NCBI GenBank assembly: GCA_020347625.1
Contig: CP070735.1
Coordinates: forward strand, 2,973,403 to 3,016,568
Direction: 5' to 3'
DNA: 43,166 nucleotides
Source: Deltaproteobacteria bacterium
GTDB taxonomy: Bacteria > Desulfobacterota > Syntrophobacteria > BM002
In this document: positions 8,100 through 17,407 of the stretch, in pieces
Numbering within the stretch: the first letter of the stretch is position 1
Layout of the letters: the number at the start of each line of letters is the position of its first letter
The notes under the pieces: generated by a model
Told to the model about the DNA's origin: nothing
The model's input: the letters and a program-made list of their open reading frames with translations, nothing else
The model's database searches: none
Position numbers and translations under genes: made by a program

Positions 8100-8773
8100 C
8101 TGTCGAGGCTTCCGGCTTCGTCGTTTTTGCCGTTTGTTTGATGATAACATAAAATACTCTCCCCCGCCTTGACGCGTTCCCCCTGGATTACTGCTAGGCG
8201 GCTGTCTGGGGGCACGAAGACGTCCAGCCTGGAGCCGAAGCGAATCAGGCCGAAACGCTCGCCCTGCTGAACATAATCACCTGGCCGCAACCAGCAGTCA
8301 ATGCGCCGAGCGATCAAGCCGGCGATCTGGACGAAGACTATCTTTTCCCCTCCAGGAATTCGCAAAACAACCGCGTTGTGTTCATTATCCCTGGATGCCT
8401 TGTCCAAATTAGCAGAGAAAAACTTGCCCTTTTCGTAGTTAACACTTTCCACCTCGCCGGAAAACGGGATCCGGTTAACGTGGACATTAAAGACAGACAT
8501 GAAGATGCTAATTTTTAAAGTATCTTTGCTGAGAAACCGATCTTCAAATACTTTTCCTGCGAAAATGATGCGACCATCGGCCGGGGCCAACACCGCGTGA
8601 GGAACGCGCGGGATGACCCGCTCAGGATCGCGAAAGAAGTTTATCACTAAAAGCGTTAAAATTAAAGTAAATCCAGTTATTTTAGCCCAGCCCAGAAAAC
8701 CAAATACGATCAAAAGTGCGCTCAGACCAATAATATACGGCAAGCCTGCCTTGGCTATGGGCAACCGTTGCAT
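8096..8773 (-). CDS. psd: phosphatidylserine decarboxylase proenzyme
   Basis: Decarboxylates phosphatidylserine to phosphatidylethanolamine. The 225-residue protein belongs to the short Psd type. It has an N-terminal membrane segment (about residues 11-45), then APADGRI (63-69), FMSVFNVHVNR (91-101), and the self-cleavage site Gly180-Ser181 (RFGSRLDVFVPP), where the Ser becomes the pyruvoyl group. Its stop overlaps the pssA start. The ilvC-psd-pssA order is common in Desulfobacterota. Confidence 0.95.
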   Translation of the reverse strand: MQRLPIAKAGLPYIIGLSALLIVFGFLGWAKITGFTLILTLLVINFFRDPERVIPRVPHAVLAPADGRIIFAGKVFEDRFLSKDTLKISIFMSVFNVHVNRIPFSGEVESVNYEKGKFFSANLDKASRDNEHNAVVLRIPGGEKIVFVQIAGLIARRIDCWLRPGDYVQQGERFGLIRFGSRLDVFVPPDSRLAVIQGERVKAGESILCYHQTNGKNDEAGSLDR

Positions 8774-8833
8774 TGAGTACCTTTATCCGTTGAACAAGGG
8801 ACCTGAAGGGAAAAGTTCGACCTTGCCGGTGGA

Positions 8834-9826
8834 TTAGTCCTTCTTCAACCAGGGCATCATGGCACGTAATTTGGCACCCACCTCTTCAATGGGGTGCTCT
8901 CTCTCCATGCGGCGCTGGGCATTGAAAACAGGGCGGCCAGCCTTATTTTCGAGGATCCATTCCCGGGCGAATTCGCCGCTCTGCACTTGGTCTAGAATCT
9001 CTCGCATGGTCTCTCTGGTCTCTTCAGTAATGATGCGTTTGCCCCGAGAGTAATCGCCATACTCGGCGGTATCACTCACCGAGTAGCGCATGAAGGAAAT
9101 GCCTCCCTGGTAGAAGAGATCCACAATGAGCTTTAGCTCGTGGAGGCACTCAAAGTAAGCAATCTCAGGCTGATAGCCGGCCTCAACCAGCGTATCAAAA
9201 CCGGCCTTGACCAGTTCGGAGACCCCACCGCAAAGAACTGTTTGCTCACCGAAAAGGTCGGTCTCAGTTTCTTCCTTAAAGGTGGTGTGAATCACCCCGG
9301 CTCGGGTGGCGCCCAATCCTTTTGCATAGGCGAGGGCTGTCTCTAGGGCACGGCCGCTGGCATCCTGGTGAATAGCAACCAAGGATGGCACCCCCGCTCC
9401 CTTCTCGTATTCGCTTCGCACCAGATGGCCGGGTCCTTTGGGAGCAATCATCACCACATCCAAATGGGCGGCAGGGCGGATCTGACCAAAGTGAATATTA
9501 AAGCCGTGGGAGAAGATCAGAGATTTGCCCTCTGTCATGTGGGGGCCAACTTCTTCCTGGTACAATTTCGCCTGAACGTCATCTTGGGCAAGAATTTGGA
9601 CCACGTCGGCTAAACTCGAGGCCTCACTTGCTGTGGTGGGCTCGAAACCATGCTCCTTGGCAAGATCATAATTGGGACCACCTTTCCGCTGGCCGATGAT
9701 TACATCTAGGCCACTGTCCCTTAAGTTCTGTGCCTGAGCATGGCCCTGGCTGCCGTAGCCAATTATCGCCACTTTTTTCCCTTCGAGCACGCCAAGATCG
9801 GCATCCGAATCGTAGTAGATTTTCAC
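8834..9826 (-). CDS. ilvC: ketol-acid reductoisomerase (class I)
   Basis: Second common step of valine, leucine and isoleucine synthesis: isomerisation and NAD(P)H reduction of acetolactate or acetohydroxybutyrate. The Rossmann motif GYGSQGHA is at residues 23-30 and the cofactor-discriminating loop reads IIGQRKGG (44-51). This differs from the common GLRxGS loop; Arg and Lys are kept, which fits NADPH use, but preference cannot be settled by reading. The C-terminal knotted domain motifs [17 protein letters not shown] and DTAEYGDY are present. Length of 330 residues is usual. The start is GTG-free ATG with AGGAGG upstream. Confidence 0.97.
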   Translation of the reverse strand: MKIYYDSDADLGVLEGKKVAIIGYGSQGHAQAQNLRDSGLDVIIGQRKGGPNYDLAKEHGFEPTTASEASSLADVVQILAQDDVQAKLYQEEVGPHMTEGKSLIFSHGFNIHFGQIRPAAHLDVVMIAPKGPGHLVRSEYEKGAGVPSLVAIHQDASGRALETALAYAKGLGATRAGVIHTTFKEETETDLFGEQTVLCGGVSELVKAGFDTLVEAGYQPEIAYFECLHELKLIVDLFYQGGISFMRYSVSDTAEYGDYSRGKRIITEETRETMREILDQVQSGEFAREWILENKAGRPVFNAQRRMEREHPIEEVGAKLRAMMPWLKKD

Positions 9827-10212
9827 GGTATCCTCCTATTGGTTCCAGTAGAAAAAAGTAAACTCCGTTGGGAGCGATAATCATGGGGCCCGGCAGCCAT
9901 TACTGGTCAAGTAATCTTCTGCCAGATACTGAAGAAAAACGATTAGAAAAGTATTTTAAGTGAAATTATATGGTTAAAAGTTCCACAGTATAAGATTTAC
10001 GTCCATTTAGAGCGAATCGCTAATTCTGCAAAAAGGGTTCCAAATCTTTAGTTTTCACTGAAAGCTGACGTCTACCGGCTAGATGCTCTCGCCGGAAAAT
10101 CCATGAAGCAGTGGGGATAGGGACAACCGCATTCTTCAGCAACCTCGTGCAAAAATTAAGTATAATGGCCGGTCAGTAACTGGTGCTTCCCATGTCACAC
10201 TATTTCGGCGCT
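9827..10212. other. ilvN-ilvC spacer (386 bases)
   Basis: An unusually long gap inside an ilv operon. On the - strand a perfect TATAAT lies at 9970-9965, about 140 bases before ilvC, with only a weak -35 (TTATAC at 17 bases). Two heptads CTGAAAG, CTGACGT occur at 10058-10071 and resemble the arm words of the element at 25622-25642. A small TCTTC/GAAGA hairpin lies in the would-be leader. No open frame with a ribosome binding site is seen. Confidence 0.45.
9965..9970 (-). promoter_or_regulatory. possible ilvC -10 box
   Basis: TATAAT on the - strand, in an A/T-rich stretch upstream of ilvC. The hexamer 17 bases further upstream is poor (TTATAC), so the call rests mainly on a perfect -10 and on the long spacer. 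Confidence 0.3.
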
Positions 10213-10695
10213 TTACCCCTTTTTGCTTCGGGCAATGGCGACCTTGCCGGTGCGGACCACCTCGACAATGCCCAGTTGTTCGAGCAGATCAAGAATGGCC
10301 TGAATTTTCCCTTCATCACCGGTTACTTCAATTGTGTAGAAAGTAGGACTGACATCAACCACCTTGCCCCTGAAAATATCCACAATACGAAGAACTTCAG
10401 CACGGGTAGCAGCCTCAGCCTTTACCTTGATCAGAGCCATTTCCCGGTCCACGAATTTCACTTCGCGAAAATCGATTACCTTGATCACACTCACAAGCTT
10501 GTTGAGTTGCTTTACAATCTGTTCCATGATCATCTCGTCACCGGTGGTAACCAAGGTAATCCGGGAAACTTCTGGATCCAGGGTTTCGGCCACGGTCAGG
10601 CACTCGATATTGAAACTCCTACCGCTGAACAGTCCAGCAACCCGGGAAAGGACACCGGGCTGATTCTCCACCAAGACACCGAGGGTATGCCTCAC
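10213..10695 (-). CDS. ilvN: acetolactate synthase small (regulatory) subunit
   Basis: ACT-domain regulatory subunit that activates IlvB and confers feedback inhibition by valine. The start is GTG 10695 (MRHTLGVLVENQPGVLSRVAG), preceded by AGGAG seven bases upstream; the longer frame to 10716 begins before that site. At 160 residues it matches the IlvH/IlvN type. The N-terminal ACT domain (residues 1-75) carries the NQPGVLSRVAGLF effector loop, and a C-terminal ACT-like domain follows. Confidence 0.95.
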   Translation of the reverse strand: MRHTLGVLVENQPGVLSRVAGLFSGRSFNIECLTVAETLDPEVSRITLVTTGDEMIMEQIVKQLNKLVSVIKVIDFREVKFVDREMALIKVKAEAATRAEVLRIVDIFRGKVVDVSPTFYTIEVTGDEGKIQAILDLLEQLGIVEVVRTGKVAIARSKKG

Positions 10696-10784
10696 GACAT
10701 CTCTCCTTTTACCCACACGTTAAAGAAAACTCGACTCCTCAGGTTGCTCCCGAGGCTTGGCCAGATAGTATTTGTCCGTAAGTC

Positions 10785-10919
10785 GCATGGCGCATAGAGC
10801 ATAGCGCAAAGCGAAAATGACTGTAAGGGGTAAACGGTGAACGGTTGCAAAACCATCGCCTAATCCTTTAACCGTTTACCAAACGCGATGCGCTTGGCGC
10901 TCTGCGCTTTGCTGCGAAC
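10785..10919. repeat. nested double heptad quasi-palindrome
   Basis: Outer left arm 10785-10812: GCATGGC, GCATAGA, GCATAGC, GCAAAGC. Inner left arm 10829-10849: GGTAAAC, GGTGAAC, GGTTGCA. Inner right arm ends at 10880 and in reverse complement reads GGTAAAC, GGTTAAA, GGATTAG, GCGATGG. Outer right arm 10885-10912: GCGATGC, GCTTGGC, GCTCTGC, GCTTTGC (reverse complements GCATCGC, GCCAAGC, GCAGAGC, GCAAAGC). Two different word families are thus nested in mirror order. It fills most of the 250-base ilvB-ilvN gap. Confidence 0.85.
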
Positions 10920-10945
10920 GCAGTGAGCGGACGACTGACAGGATC

Positions 10946-12634
10946 TTACACCAAAAGCATTTCAGTCATGGCGGCTCCAGCGGGCACCATGGGGTAGACA
11001 CATTCTTCCGGGTTCACCGCAAAGTCCATGATTACCGGCTTGGGTGAAGCGAATGCTTCTCGGATCACCGGCTCCACCTCATTGGGTTTGGTGGCCCTTA
11101 AACCCAGTGCACCGTATGCCTCTGCGAGTTTGACAAAATCTGGTGCGATTTTGAGGCAAGTGGCACAGTATTGTTTTTCGTAGAAAATCTGCTGCCACTG
11201 GCGTACCATCCCCAGATACTGATTGTTGAGTATTGCCACTTTCACCGGCAGGTTGTTCTCCACGGCAGTAGTTAACTCCTGGATGCACATTTGAATGCTA
11301 CCGTCTCCGGCGATATCAAGGACCAACCGGTCAGGAAAGGCGGCTTGAGCGCCGATAGCTGCCGGTAGGCCGTAGCCCATAGTACCCAGACCGCCAGAGG
11401 TGAGCAGGGTCCGAGGTTCGAAGAAGTGGTAGTATTGGGCGGCCCACATCTGGTTCTGGCCAACCTCGGTGGTAATGATGGCCTTACCCTTGCTCAGCTC
11501 GTAAAGTTTTTCCACCACGTACTGCGGCTTGATAACATCATCTGTCTGTTCATAGGCTAGAGGATAGGTCTCCTTCCACTTTTGAATCTGGTCCAACCAA
11601 GGTTTCCTGACCTTTTTCAGGTTACTTATCGGATTCTCTTTGACCAGCCGTAGGAGCTTCTTAAGGGCATCCTTGCAATCCCCGACAATAGGTATGTCCA
11701 CCTTAACGTTCTTGCTTATGGAAGTAGGGTCTATGTCAATATGGATAATCTTGGCTGTTGGCGCGAACTCATCAAGTTTGCCGGTTATGCGATCGTCGAA
11801 GCGGGCACCGATGGCGATAAGCAGGTCCGTAGTAGCCACCGCCATGTTGGCCCGGAAAGTGCCGTGCATTCCCAACATCCCGAGCCATAACTCGTGAGGG
11901 GCCGGAAACCCCCCCAGGCCCATAAGTGTTGTGGTCACCGGACATTTGATGCTTTCTCCAAATTGCTTCAGTTCTTTGGCCGCACTGGATGCAATGACTC
12001 CACCACCGGCGTATATGACCGGCTTCTTGGCCTTGCCAATGGCAGTATAGGCCCTTTTGATCTGGCCCATATGGGCCTCGTAAGTGGGCTTGTATCCTTT
12101 CAGATCAATCTTTTTTGGGTACTTGAAGTCGATTTTGGCATTTTGGACATCCTTGGGCAAATCCACCAGCACAGGTCCAGGGCGACCGGAACGCGCTAGA
12201 TAGAAAGCCTCACGGATGATCCTGGCAAGGTCACGAACGTCCGTGACCAGGAAATTGTGTTTAGTGCATGGCCGAGAGATGCCGACAATGTCTGCCTCTT
12301 GAAAGGCATCGTTACCGATGAGCGCAGTGGGCACCTGACCGGTGAAAACAACAATTGGAATAGAATCCATATAGGCTGTGGCAATACCAGTAACCGTATT
12401 GGTGGCTCCGGGGCCGGAGGTCACAAGACACACGCCAACGCGCCCGGTGGCCCGGGCATAGCCGTCAGCCATGTGGGTAGCTCCCTGCTCATGACGGACG
12501 AGGATATGGCGGATGTTGTGCTTGGGCATCTCGTCATAAATGTCGATAACCGCTCCTCCAGGTAAACCAAAAATGACGTCCACCTTCTCTGCTTTCAGAC
12601 ATTCAAAGAATATTTGGGCTCCTGTTAATTTCAT
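10946..12634 (-). CDS. ilvB: acetolactate synthase large (catalytic) subunit
   Basis: ThDP-dependent condensation of pyruvate with pyruvate or 2-oxobutyrate, first common step of branched-chain amino acid synthesis. The 562-residue protein has the N-terminal ThDP domain with catalytic Glu49 ([13 protein letters not shown]), the central FAD-type domain (RFDDRITG) and the C-terminal ThDP-binding motif [19 protein letters not shown]. It begins 3 bases after the DUF465 gene and is separated from ilvN by a nested heptad element. Confidence 0.97.
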   Translation of the reverse strand: MKLTGAQIFFECLKAEKVDVIFGLPGGAVIDIYDEMPKHNIRHILVRHEQGATHMADGYARATGRVGVCLVTSGPGATNTVTGIATAYMDSIPIVVFTGQVPTALIGNDAFQEADIVGISRPCTKHNFLVTDVRDLARIIREAFYLARSGRPGPVLVDLPKDVQNAKIDFKYPKKIDLKGYKPTYEAHMGQIKRAYTAIGKAKKPVIYAGGGVIASSAAKELKQFGESIKCPVTTTLMGLGGFPAPHELWLGMLGMHGTFRANMAVATTDLLIAIGARFDDRITGKLDEFAPTAKIIHIDIDPTSISKNVKVDIPIVGDCKDALKKLLRLVKENPISNLKKVRKPWLDQIQKWKETYPLAYEQTDDVIKPQYVVEKLYELSKGKAIITTEVGQNQMWAAQYYHFFEPRTLLTSGGLGTMGYGLPAAIGAQAAFPDRLVLDIAGDGSIQMCIQELTTAVENNLPVKVAILNNQYLGMVRQWQQIFYEKQYCATCLKIAPDFVKLAEAYGALGLRATKPNEVEPVIREAFASPKPVIMDFAVNPEECVYPMVPAGAAMTEMLLV

Positions 12635-12637
12635 AAT

Positions 12638-12862
12638 TCACCTCTGTCTAGACTTGGCCAAAATGGCCTCGATCTTGTCTCGGCCCGCCAGTTTTAATTT
12701 CTGAATCCGCTTCTTCTCCAGTGCTTCTTCTGTAGTCAGATAAGGGCGCTGATTAAACTGCTCAAGCTGCTCCTCATAGCGGCGATGCTCTTCAATGTGT
12801 TTTCTGAGCTCTTCGTCTTGGGGAAGAAGGCGAGCGATAAGTTCCTCATCCCATTTTTCCAT
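12638..12862 (-). CDS. DUF465/YdcH-like small coiled-coil protein
   Basis: A 74-residue, highly charged, helix-prone protein with Leu spaced through the N-terminal half and the KKRIQKLKLAGRDKIEAIL segment near residues 49-67. This matches the LKK-KL-LKDEI core of the DUF465 (YdcH) family, whose function is not known. A GGGG-rich ribosome binding site precedes the ATG. It ends 3 bases before ilvB and is probably co-transcribed with the ilv genes; the family is often found at this place in the phylum, as far as I recall. Confidence 0.72.
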   Translation of the reverse strand: MEKWDEELIARLLPQDEELRKHIEEHRRYEEQLEQFNQRPYLTTEEALEKKRIQKLKLAGRDKIEAILAKSRQR

Positions 12863-12945
12863 ATCTTATCCCCTTGGAGCACCCAGGATCTATGGCAAGA
12901 GTCCGATGCTAATGATGTGAAGTGGTTAGAAGGGATATCCGATTA

Positions 12946-12974
12946 TGTTTATGCAATCTGGATTGTTTTGTCAA
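12946..12974 (-). promoter_or_regulatory. putative sigma-70 promoter for the DUF465-ilvB operon
   Basis: On the - strand a perfect TTGACA (12974-12969) is followed after 17 bases by TAAACA (12951-12946), a weak -10. It lies 84 bases upstream of the DUF465 start in the 172-base gap after tsaB. Confidence 0.45.
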
Positions 12975-13034
12975 TAACCATGTGGCCATTGGGTATTTTA
13001 TGTTGGAGATTGCAAGATGCGCATTGGGGATTTT

Positions 13035-13724
13035 CTATTTGGTCATCCGGTTGAGCTCAGCTTCTGAAGGTCTGACGTAGAGGGGCGTACAGCTGGAAAC
13101 ATCTTCATGTTTACCAGAACGGAGCATTCGCAATGCCAACCAGGCCACCGAGCTTGCCTGGACCATGTTAAGATGGGGAGGTGGCTGCAACAGTCGGTCA
13201 CCGAGCTCCCTTTTCAAGTAGTCTCCGTAGCGCAGGAGCGCGTCACCCACCAACACGGTTGTTTCTGTGATGAGGTCAACCAGTCTCTTGGGCTTTATCG
13301 CCATATAGGGAGTGAGCCTTTCCGGAGGATTATCATAGTGCTGACGATAAAGTGCGGTGTATATTTCACCCTTGCGAGCATCCAAAACCGGGCAGACAGG
13401 ATGATGCACCAGAGAAACACCTGCCGCCAGTGCATCCAAGGTCGGAACACCAACTAACGGTTTGCCAGTGGCCCATGCGAGCCCTTTGATGATGCTTAGT
13501 CCAATGCGTAAGCCGGTGAAACTTCCAGGGCCCAAACTAACTGCAAACGCATCTAGGTCCTCAAGGCTCCAGCCGGAATCCCTAAGAATCCGATCAATAC
13601 CAGGCAACAATCTCTGATTGTGAGTTGCACTGATGTTGAGAATATGTTGGGCTTTGAGCTGCTCGCCCTCAACCAGAGCGATACTCCCAACCGAAGTGGA
13701 GGTGTCAATGGCGAGAATGTTCAT
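13035..13724 (-). CDS. tsaB: tRNA threonylcarbamoyladenosine biosynthesis protein TsaB
   Basis: Partner of TsaD in forming the t6A modification at position 37 of ANN-decoding tRNAs. The 229-residue protein begins MNILAIDTSTSVGSIAL (ASKHA-fold nucleotide segment), followed by SLGPGSFTGLRIGLSIIKGLA near residues 64-84, which is diagnostic. Length is typical. It follows rseP after about 130 bases that contain a heptad run. Confidence 0.94.
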   Translation of the reverse strand: MNILAIDTSTSVGSIALVEGEQLKAQHILNISATHNQRLLPGIDRILRDSGWSLEDLDAFAVSLGPGSFTGLRIGLSIIKGLAWATGKPLVGVPTLDALAAGVSLVHHPVCPVLDARKGEIYTALYRQHYDNPPERLTPYMAIKPKRLVDLITETTVLVGDALLRYGDYLKRELGDRLLQPPPHLNMVQASSVAWLALRMLRSGKHEDVSSCTPLYVRPSEAELNRMTK

Positions 13725-13743
13725 GACTGTCGCAAAGCACGCG

Positions 13744-13785
13744 GGTAAACAGTAAAGGGTGAAGGGTAAACGGATCTGAGTTTCC
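13744..13785. repeat. heptad run, GGTAAAC words
   Basis: GGTAAAC, AGTAAAG, GGTGAAG, GGTAAAC, GGATCTG, AGTTTCC follow one another with a strict period of 7. The word GGTAAAC is shared with the loci at 10829, 17353 and (diverged) 36437. A partial second arm may lie near 13800 (CCGTTAAGC). The element starts 20 bases upstream of the tsaB start codon. Confidence 0.7.
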
Positions 13786-13854
13786 CGCTCAATTATTGTC
13801 CGTTAAGCATTTGGATCTAACTTCCAGCTGCCGGGGCTGCCGGCTGGCAATCTC

Positions 13855-14955
13855 CTATGGAAACGCCTTTCCAGGGTAAACCAGTCGATAGATGTCATTA
13901 TAAAAGACAAATACCATCAAAACGATGAGCAGGAAGAGGCCAACCTGCTGAGCCATCTCACGCTTTTTAATGCTTAGCGGCTTTCCCAATACCCCCTCAA
14001 TCAGAAAGAAGAGAAGATGGCCACCATCCAGCACCGGAATGGGGAGCAGATTCAGGATGCCCAAGTTGATACTGAGCAGAGCCAAGAAAGAGAGAAAGGC
14101 GAGTGGCCCGGCCTTGGCCACCTGACCGGACATCTGGGCTATGCCAATGGGGCCAGCGAGAGTCCTGGGAGAAATGGCGCCCACGATCAGCTTGCCGAGA
14201 ACAACGAAGGTGAGCTGTATCATACTGCCGGTGTAGGTGACTGCATAGTAAACAGCCCGGAAGGGATTGACCGCTTCCACAACTACGTTGTTGGAGGCAA
14301 CGATGCCGATGAGCGGTCGGCTGACCTCCTCTCCCAGTATGGTACGCGTCTGCTTAATCTCAGGAGTGATTTGCACCGTGAATTCACGATCTCCTCGTTG
14401 CACACGAATCTCTATGGGCCTGCCGTCACTGTCTTGGATCAATTCGGAAAGCTGGCTCCATTCCTGAACCGGGACGCCTTCTATTGCTAAGACCCTATCG
14501 TCAGCCTGCAACCCGGCGGCAGCTGCCGGCGACTCAGGGGTTACGGAGCCGATGTCTGTGGTGGTCTTAGTCAAACCAAACAGGGCGAAAATCAGAGCGT
14601 AGATAAACACGGCGAGCAGTAAATTGGAACCAGGGCCAGATGCAACGATGGCGATCCGTCGACGCAGCGGTTGGTGAGAGAAAGAGACAGGATGTTGCTC
14701 CTTCGGAATCTCCTCCTCTGTAGATTCCCCCAGCATTTTAACATAGCCGCCGAGGGGAAACGCTGAAATGCGGTAGTCGGTATCTCCTACTTTTTTGCCG
14801 AGCAAGCGCGGGCCGAAACCCAAGGAGAAACGCTCCACTTTGACCTTAAAAAGTTTGGCGGCCAAAAAATGACCGAACTCGTGGATAAAGATCAGTATTC
14901 CCAGCGACACCACAAAAGATGTCACGGTTCGAGTAAGTGACCAGATTGCTTCCAA
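13855..14955 (-). CDS. rseP: RseP-type site-2 intramembrane zinc protease
   Basis: An M50 membrane metalloprotease that cuts membrane-embedded substrates such as anti-sigma factors or leftover signal peptides. The zinc site HEFGH is at residues 25-29 within the first membrane helix. A single PDZ domain spans about residues 125-190, and the third metal ligand region NLLPIPVLDGGH is near residue 305. E. coli RseP has two PDZ domains and about 450 residues; the 366 residues and single PDZ here fit the shorter form. It lies downstream of dxr as in most of the phylum. Confidence 0.94.
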   Translation of the reverse strand: MEAIWSLTRTVTSFVVSLGILIFIHEFGHFLAAKLFKVKVERFSLGFGPRLLGKKVGDTDYRISAFPLGGYVKMLGESTEEEIPKEQHPVSFSHQPLRRRIAIVASGPGSNLLLAVFIYALIFALFGLTKTTTDIGSVTPESPAAAAGLQADDRVLAIEGVPVQEWSQLSELIQDSDGRPIEIRVQRGDREFTVQITPEIKQTRTILGEEVSRPLIGIVASNNVVVEAVNPFRAVYYAVTYTGSMIQLTFVVLGKLIVGAISPRTLAGPIGIAQMSGQVAKAGPLAFLSFLALLSINLGILNLLPIPVLDGGHLLFFLIEGVLGKPLSIKKREMAQQVGLFLLIVLMVFVFYNDIYRLVYPGKAFP

Positions 14956-15087
14956 GACGTATCAACTCCTAAAGTTGGTGATGGTGTGTTACAAACAAAA
15001 CCAAAGTTTAATTATAACGCGGGCACAACTCCATTGACAACAGAAGGGTCGAGTTTCTAGGTGCACAATTCGCGCCAACGACCAATG

Positions 15088-15171
15088 CATTTCACATTTC
15101 GCCGCTGTCATTTCTCATTGAAGCGTGATTCAGGGAGTACTGTAACTGCATCGTCGCAATGAGAAATGTCA
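15088..15171. repeat. heptad quasi-palindrome, CATTTCA words, reaching the dxr stop
   Basis: Left arm: CATTTCA, CATTTCG, CCGCTGT, CATTTCT, CATTGAA from 15088 to 15122. Positions 15106-15120 pair with 15157-15171 over 15 bases with one mismatch. The right arm runs into the dxr stop codon (15169-15171). The same CATTTCA/CATTTCG words recur near argJ at 26863. Confidence 0.75.
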
Positions 15172-16320
15172 GCCGATGGCTTCCTCAGTTCGCTGCCGTG
15201 CCCAACCGTCGGCTTCGAGAATCGTCTCCAATTCAGCCGCAGAGACCTGTTTGTACTCCTGCATGGTTTGGTCAACCAGCTCAGCTATTCTTTTAAAGGG
15301 GATGCGGTTGTCCAGAAATGCCTGCACCGCCACCTCATTGGCGGCATTGAGAATAGCCGGGACGGCTCCCCCCGCCTTGCAAGCAGCAAAGGCCAGGCCC
15401 AGACATGGGAAGCGGCTGAAATCGGGTTCAAAAAAAGTGAGGGTTTGCAGGGCGAAAAGATCCAAGGAGGGAAAGTCCAGCTGGAGACGCTCCGGGTATG
15501 CAAGAGCGTAAGCTATGGGGGTCCGCATGTCCGGGATACCCATTTGGGCGATTACCGATCCGTCCACGTACTCTACCATTGAATGAACGATACTCTGAGG
15601 ATGGATGTGAACATCAATTTTCTCTACGGGTACATCGAACAGCCACTTGGCTTCAATGACCTCCAAGCCTTTGTTCATAAGGGTGGCTGAGTCGATGGTG
15701 ATTTTGGGTCCCATGTCCCAGTTGGGATGAGCTAGGGCCTGAGCTGGAGTTACCTGTTCGAGTTCCTCAGCTGACATGTTCAGGAAAGGCCCCCCTGAGG
15801 CAGTAAGCAGAATACGTTTGAGATCTTCTCGTCGGTGTCCCTCCATGGCCTGGAAGATGGCGTTGTGCTCGCTGTCCACCGGGAGCAGCGTTACCTGATG
15901 GTGACGGACCTCCTCCATGACTAAAGCGCCCGCCATGACCAGGGTTTCTTTGTTGGCCAGGGCCACGTCCTTTCCCGCCCGAATAGCACTTAGAGTGGGA
16001 ACTAGGCCTGCTGCCCCCACCATGGCCGAAAGCACCATGTCTGCATCGTCGCAACTGGCGACTCTATGGTAACCTTCCGGGCCGGCAAGCACTTCAACAC
16101 GGATTGACGTTTCAAGGCGACTGAGCAGATCTTTGGCCAACTGCTGGTCGAAAACGGCTGCAAGCTGTGGCCGAAAACGGTGAATTTGCTTGGCGAGCAG
16201 ATCAATGTTTCTTCCTGCTGCCAGGGCGACTACCTGGAAGCGGTCTGGGAATTGCTCGATTACCTTTAAAGAGCTACGGCCGATGGATCCCGTGGAGCCG
16301 AGAATGGCAATTCTTTTCAA
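15169..16320 (-). CDS. dxr: 1-deoxy-D-xylulose 5-phosphate reductoisomerase
   Basis: Second step of the MEP isoprenoid pathway: rearrangement and NADPH reduction of DXP to MEP. The NADPH motif GSTGSIG is at residues 8-14. The metal and substrate motifs PVDSEHNAIFQ and SGGPFL, and TIDSATLMNKGLE, are all present. At 383 residues the length is normal. It lies 53 bases after cdsA, the usual order. Confidence 0.97.
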   Translation of the reverse strand: MKRIAILGSTGSIGRSSLKVIEQFPDRFQVVALAAGRNIDLLAKQIHRFRPQLAAVFDQQLAKDLLSRLETSIRVEVLAGPEGYHRVASCDDADMVLSAMVGAAGLVPTLSAIRAGKDVALANKETLVMAGALVMEEVRHHQVTLLPVDSEHNAIFQAMEGHRREDLKRILLTASGGPFLNMSAEELEQVTPAQALAHPNWDMGPKITIDSATLMNKGLEVIEAKWLFDVPVEKIDVHIHPQSIVHSMVEYVDGSVIAQMGIPDMRTPIAYALAYPERLQLDFPSLDLFALQTLTFFEPDFSRFPCLGLAFAACKAGGAVPAILNAANEVAVQAFLDNRIPFKRIAELVDQTMQEYKQVSAAELETILEADGWARQRTEEAIG

Positions 16321-16373
16321 TGCAAATTTCTCCTTCCTTATTTGGAAATGAGAGGCCGGTAAACGGACCCATA

Positions 16374-17201
16374 TTAGGCAAAAAAGATAAGCCCGTAATA
16401 CGTCAAAGGAAAAGCAAAGATCAGACTGTCAAGCCGATCCAGCAGACCACCGTGGCCGGGTAGCAGGCCACTTGAATCTTTAACCTGGCTAACCCTCTTG
16501 AGCATGGATTCCACCAAATCGCCCGTCTGGCCCACCAGGGCCAAGGCCGTTGCCAAGACCAACAAAAAGCCCACGGTGATTCCGGCAGATGTAAACAGTA
16601 ATTTTCCGAATATCACCCCAATGACCAGGGAGCTGAACAGCCCGCCTAAAGCACCCTCGATAGTTTTTCCCGGGCTGACAGCAGGCCAGAGTTTGTGGCG
16701 TCCCCAGCGATAGCCAGTGTAATAGGCCCCTGTATCCCCCGCGAAGACAACAAACAGAACAAAAAAGATCCAGCGACGCCCGAATGGCAGTAGAAAGAGA
16801 AGCAACACGTGGCTCAGCAAAAAGGGAATGTAAAGCTGGGTGAAGACTACTGCCCCAAGAGAAGGGGACACGGCTTCTTTCTTGGCGTAGAGCAACAGAT
16901 GTGCTGACAATGTAATAAAGAGCACTGTGGCGGTGGCTGCGGTCAAGCCAAGACCCCCTTTCCAGTAGGTGGCCAGCGGCAAAGTGAGTCCCACACTCAA
17001 AGTCACCACTCGGAGCCAAGGTCTGGATCTGGCAAGCAGCAAGCCAGACAACTCCAGCAGGCCACCAGCGCTGACCAGCAGTATCAAGACCAGCAGGAGC
17101 CAGAAAGGACCAAGCCCTATAATGGCCCCTAGTAATGGGAGCGCCACTGCAGCGGTTAGCCAGCGTTGTAAGTGGAACTTGTCAACAGGTTTTTTTTCCA
17201 T
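16374..17201 (-). CDS. cdsA: phosphatidate cytidylyltransferase
   Basis: Makes CDP-diacylglycerol from phosphatidate and CTP at the inner membrane, the substrate for PssA in this window. The 275-residue protein has about eight membrane segments and the C-terminal CdsA signature (KDSSGLLPGHGGLLDRLDSL), with the GDTGAYY motif before it. It is separated from uppS, its usual neighbour, by the three TRAP genes. Confidence 0.95.
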   Translation of the reverse strand: MEKKPVDKFHLQRWLTAAVALPLLGAIIGLGPFWLLLVLILLVSAGGLLELSGLLLARSRPWLRVVTLSVGLTLPLATYWKGGLGLTAATATVLFITLSAHLLLYAKKEAVSPSLGAVVFTQLYIPFLLSHVLLLFLLPFGRRWIFFVLFVVFAGDTGAYYTGYRWGRHKLWPAVSPGKTIEGALGGLFSSLVIGVIFGKLLFTSAGITVGFLLVLATALALVGQTGDLVESMLKRVSQVKDSSGLLPGHGGLLDRLDSLIFAFPLTYYGLIFFA

Positions 17202-17352
17202 GCCCTCGCCTCGGTCTAGGAAAGAGAAGGGGTCTTATCCAGAGATATAAAGAAATCACCATATTATGAAATGACTTTCGCATCAAGCTTGTTTTGAAAG
17301 GAGTTTCGGTAAATCACAAAAGAAGAACATTTTCAAGGCCTTTACCCGATCC

Positions 17353-17407
17353 GTTTACCGTTCACAGTTTGCTGTTTACCAAAACGCTATGCGCTTCAGC
17401 GCTGAAG
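17353..17407. repeat. heptad run plus perfect palindrome at the dctM stop
   Basis: GTTTACC, GTTCACA, GTTTGCT, GTTTACC run from 17353 to 17380 in a 7-base register; in reverse complement these are GGTAAAC, AGCAAAC, TGTGAAC, GGTAAAC. Next to it CTTCAGCGCTGAAG (17394-17407) is a perfect 14-base palindrome that includes the last two codons and the TGA of dctM. The adjacent GCGCATAGCG (- strand) matches the outer word family at 10785. Confidence 0.7.

Noticed and set aside
10183-10797. 204-residue + strand open frame
   Set aside because: Antisense to ilvN and continues into the nested repeat; no recognisable features.
10700-10945. T-box or leucine/valine attenuator in front of ilvN
   Set aside because: No T-box sequence, no leader peptide rich in Leu/Val/Ile and no terminator; the spacer is explained by heptad arms.
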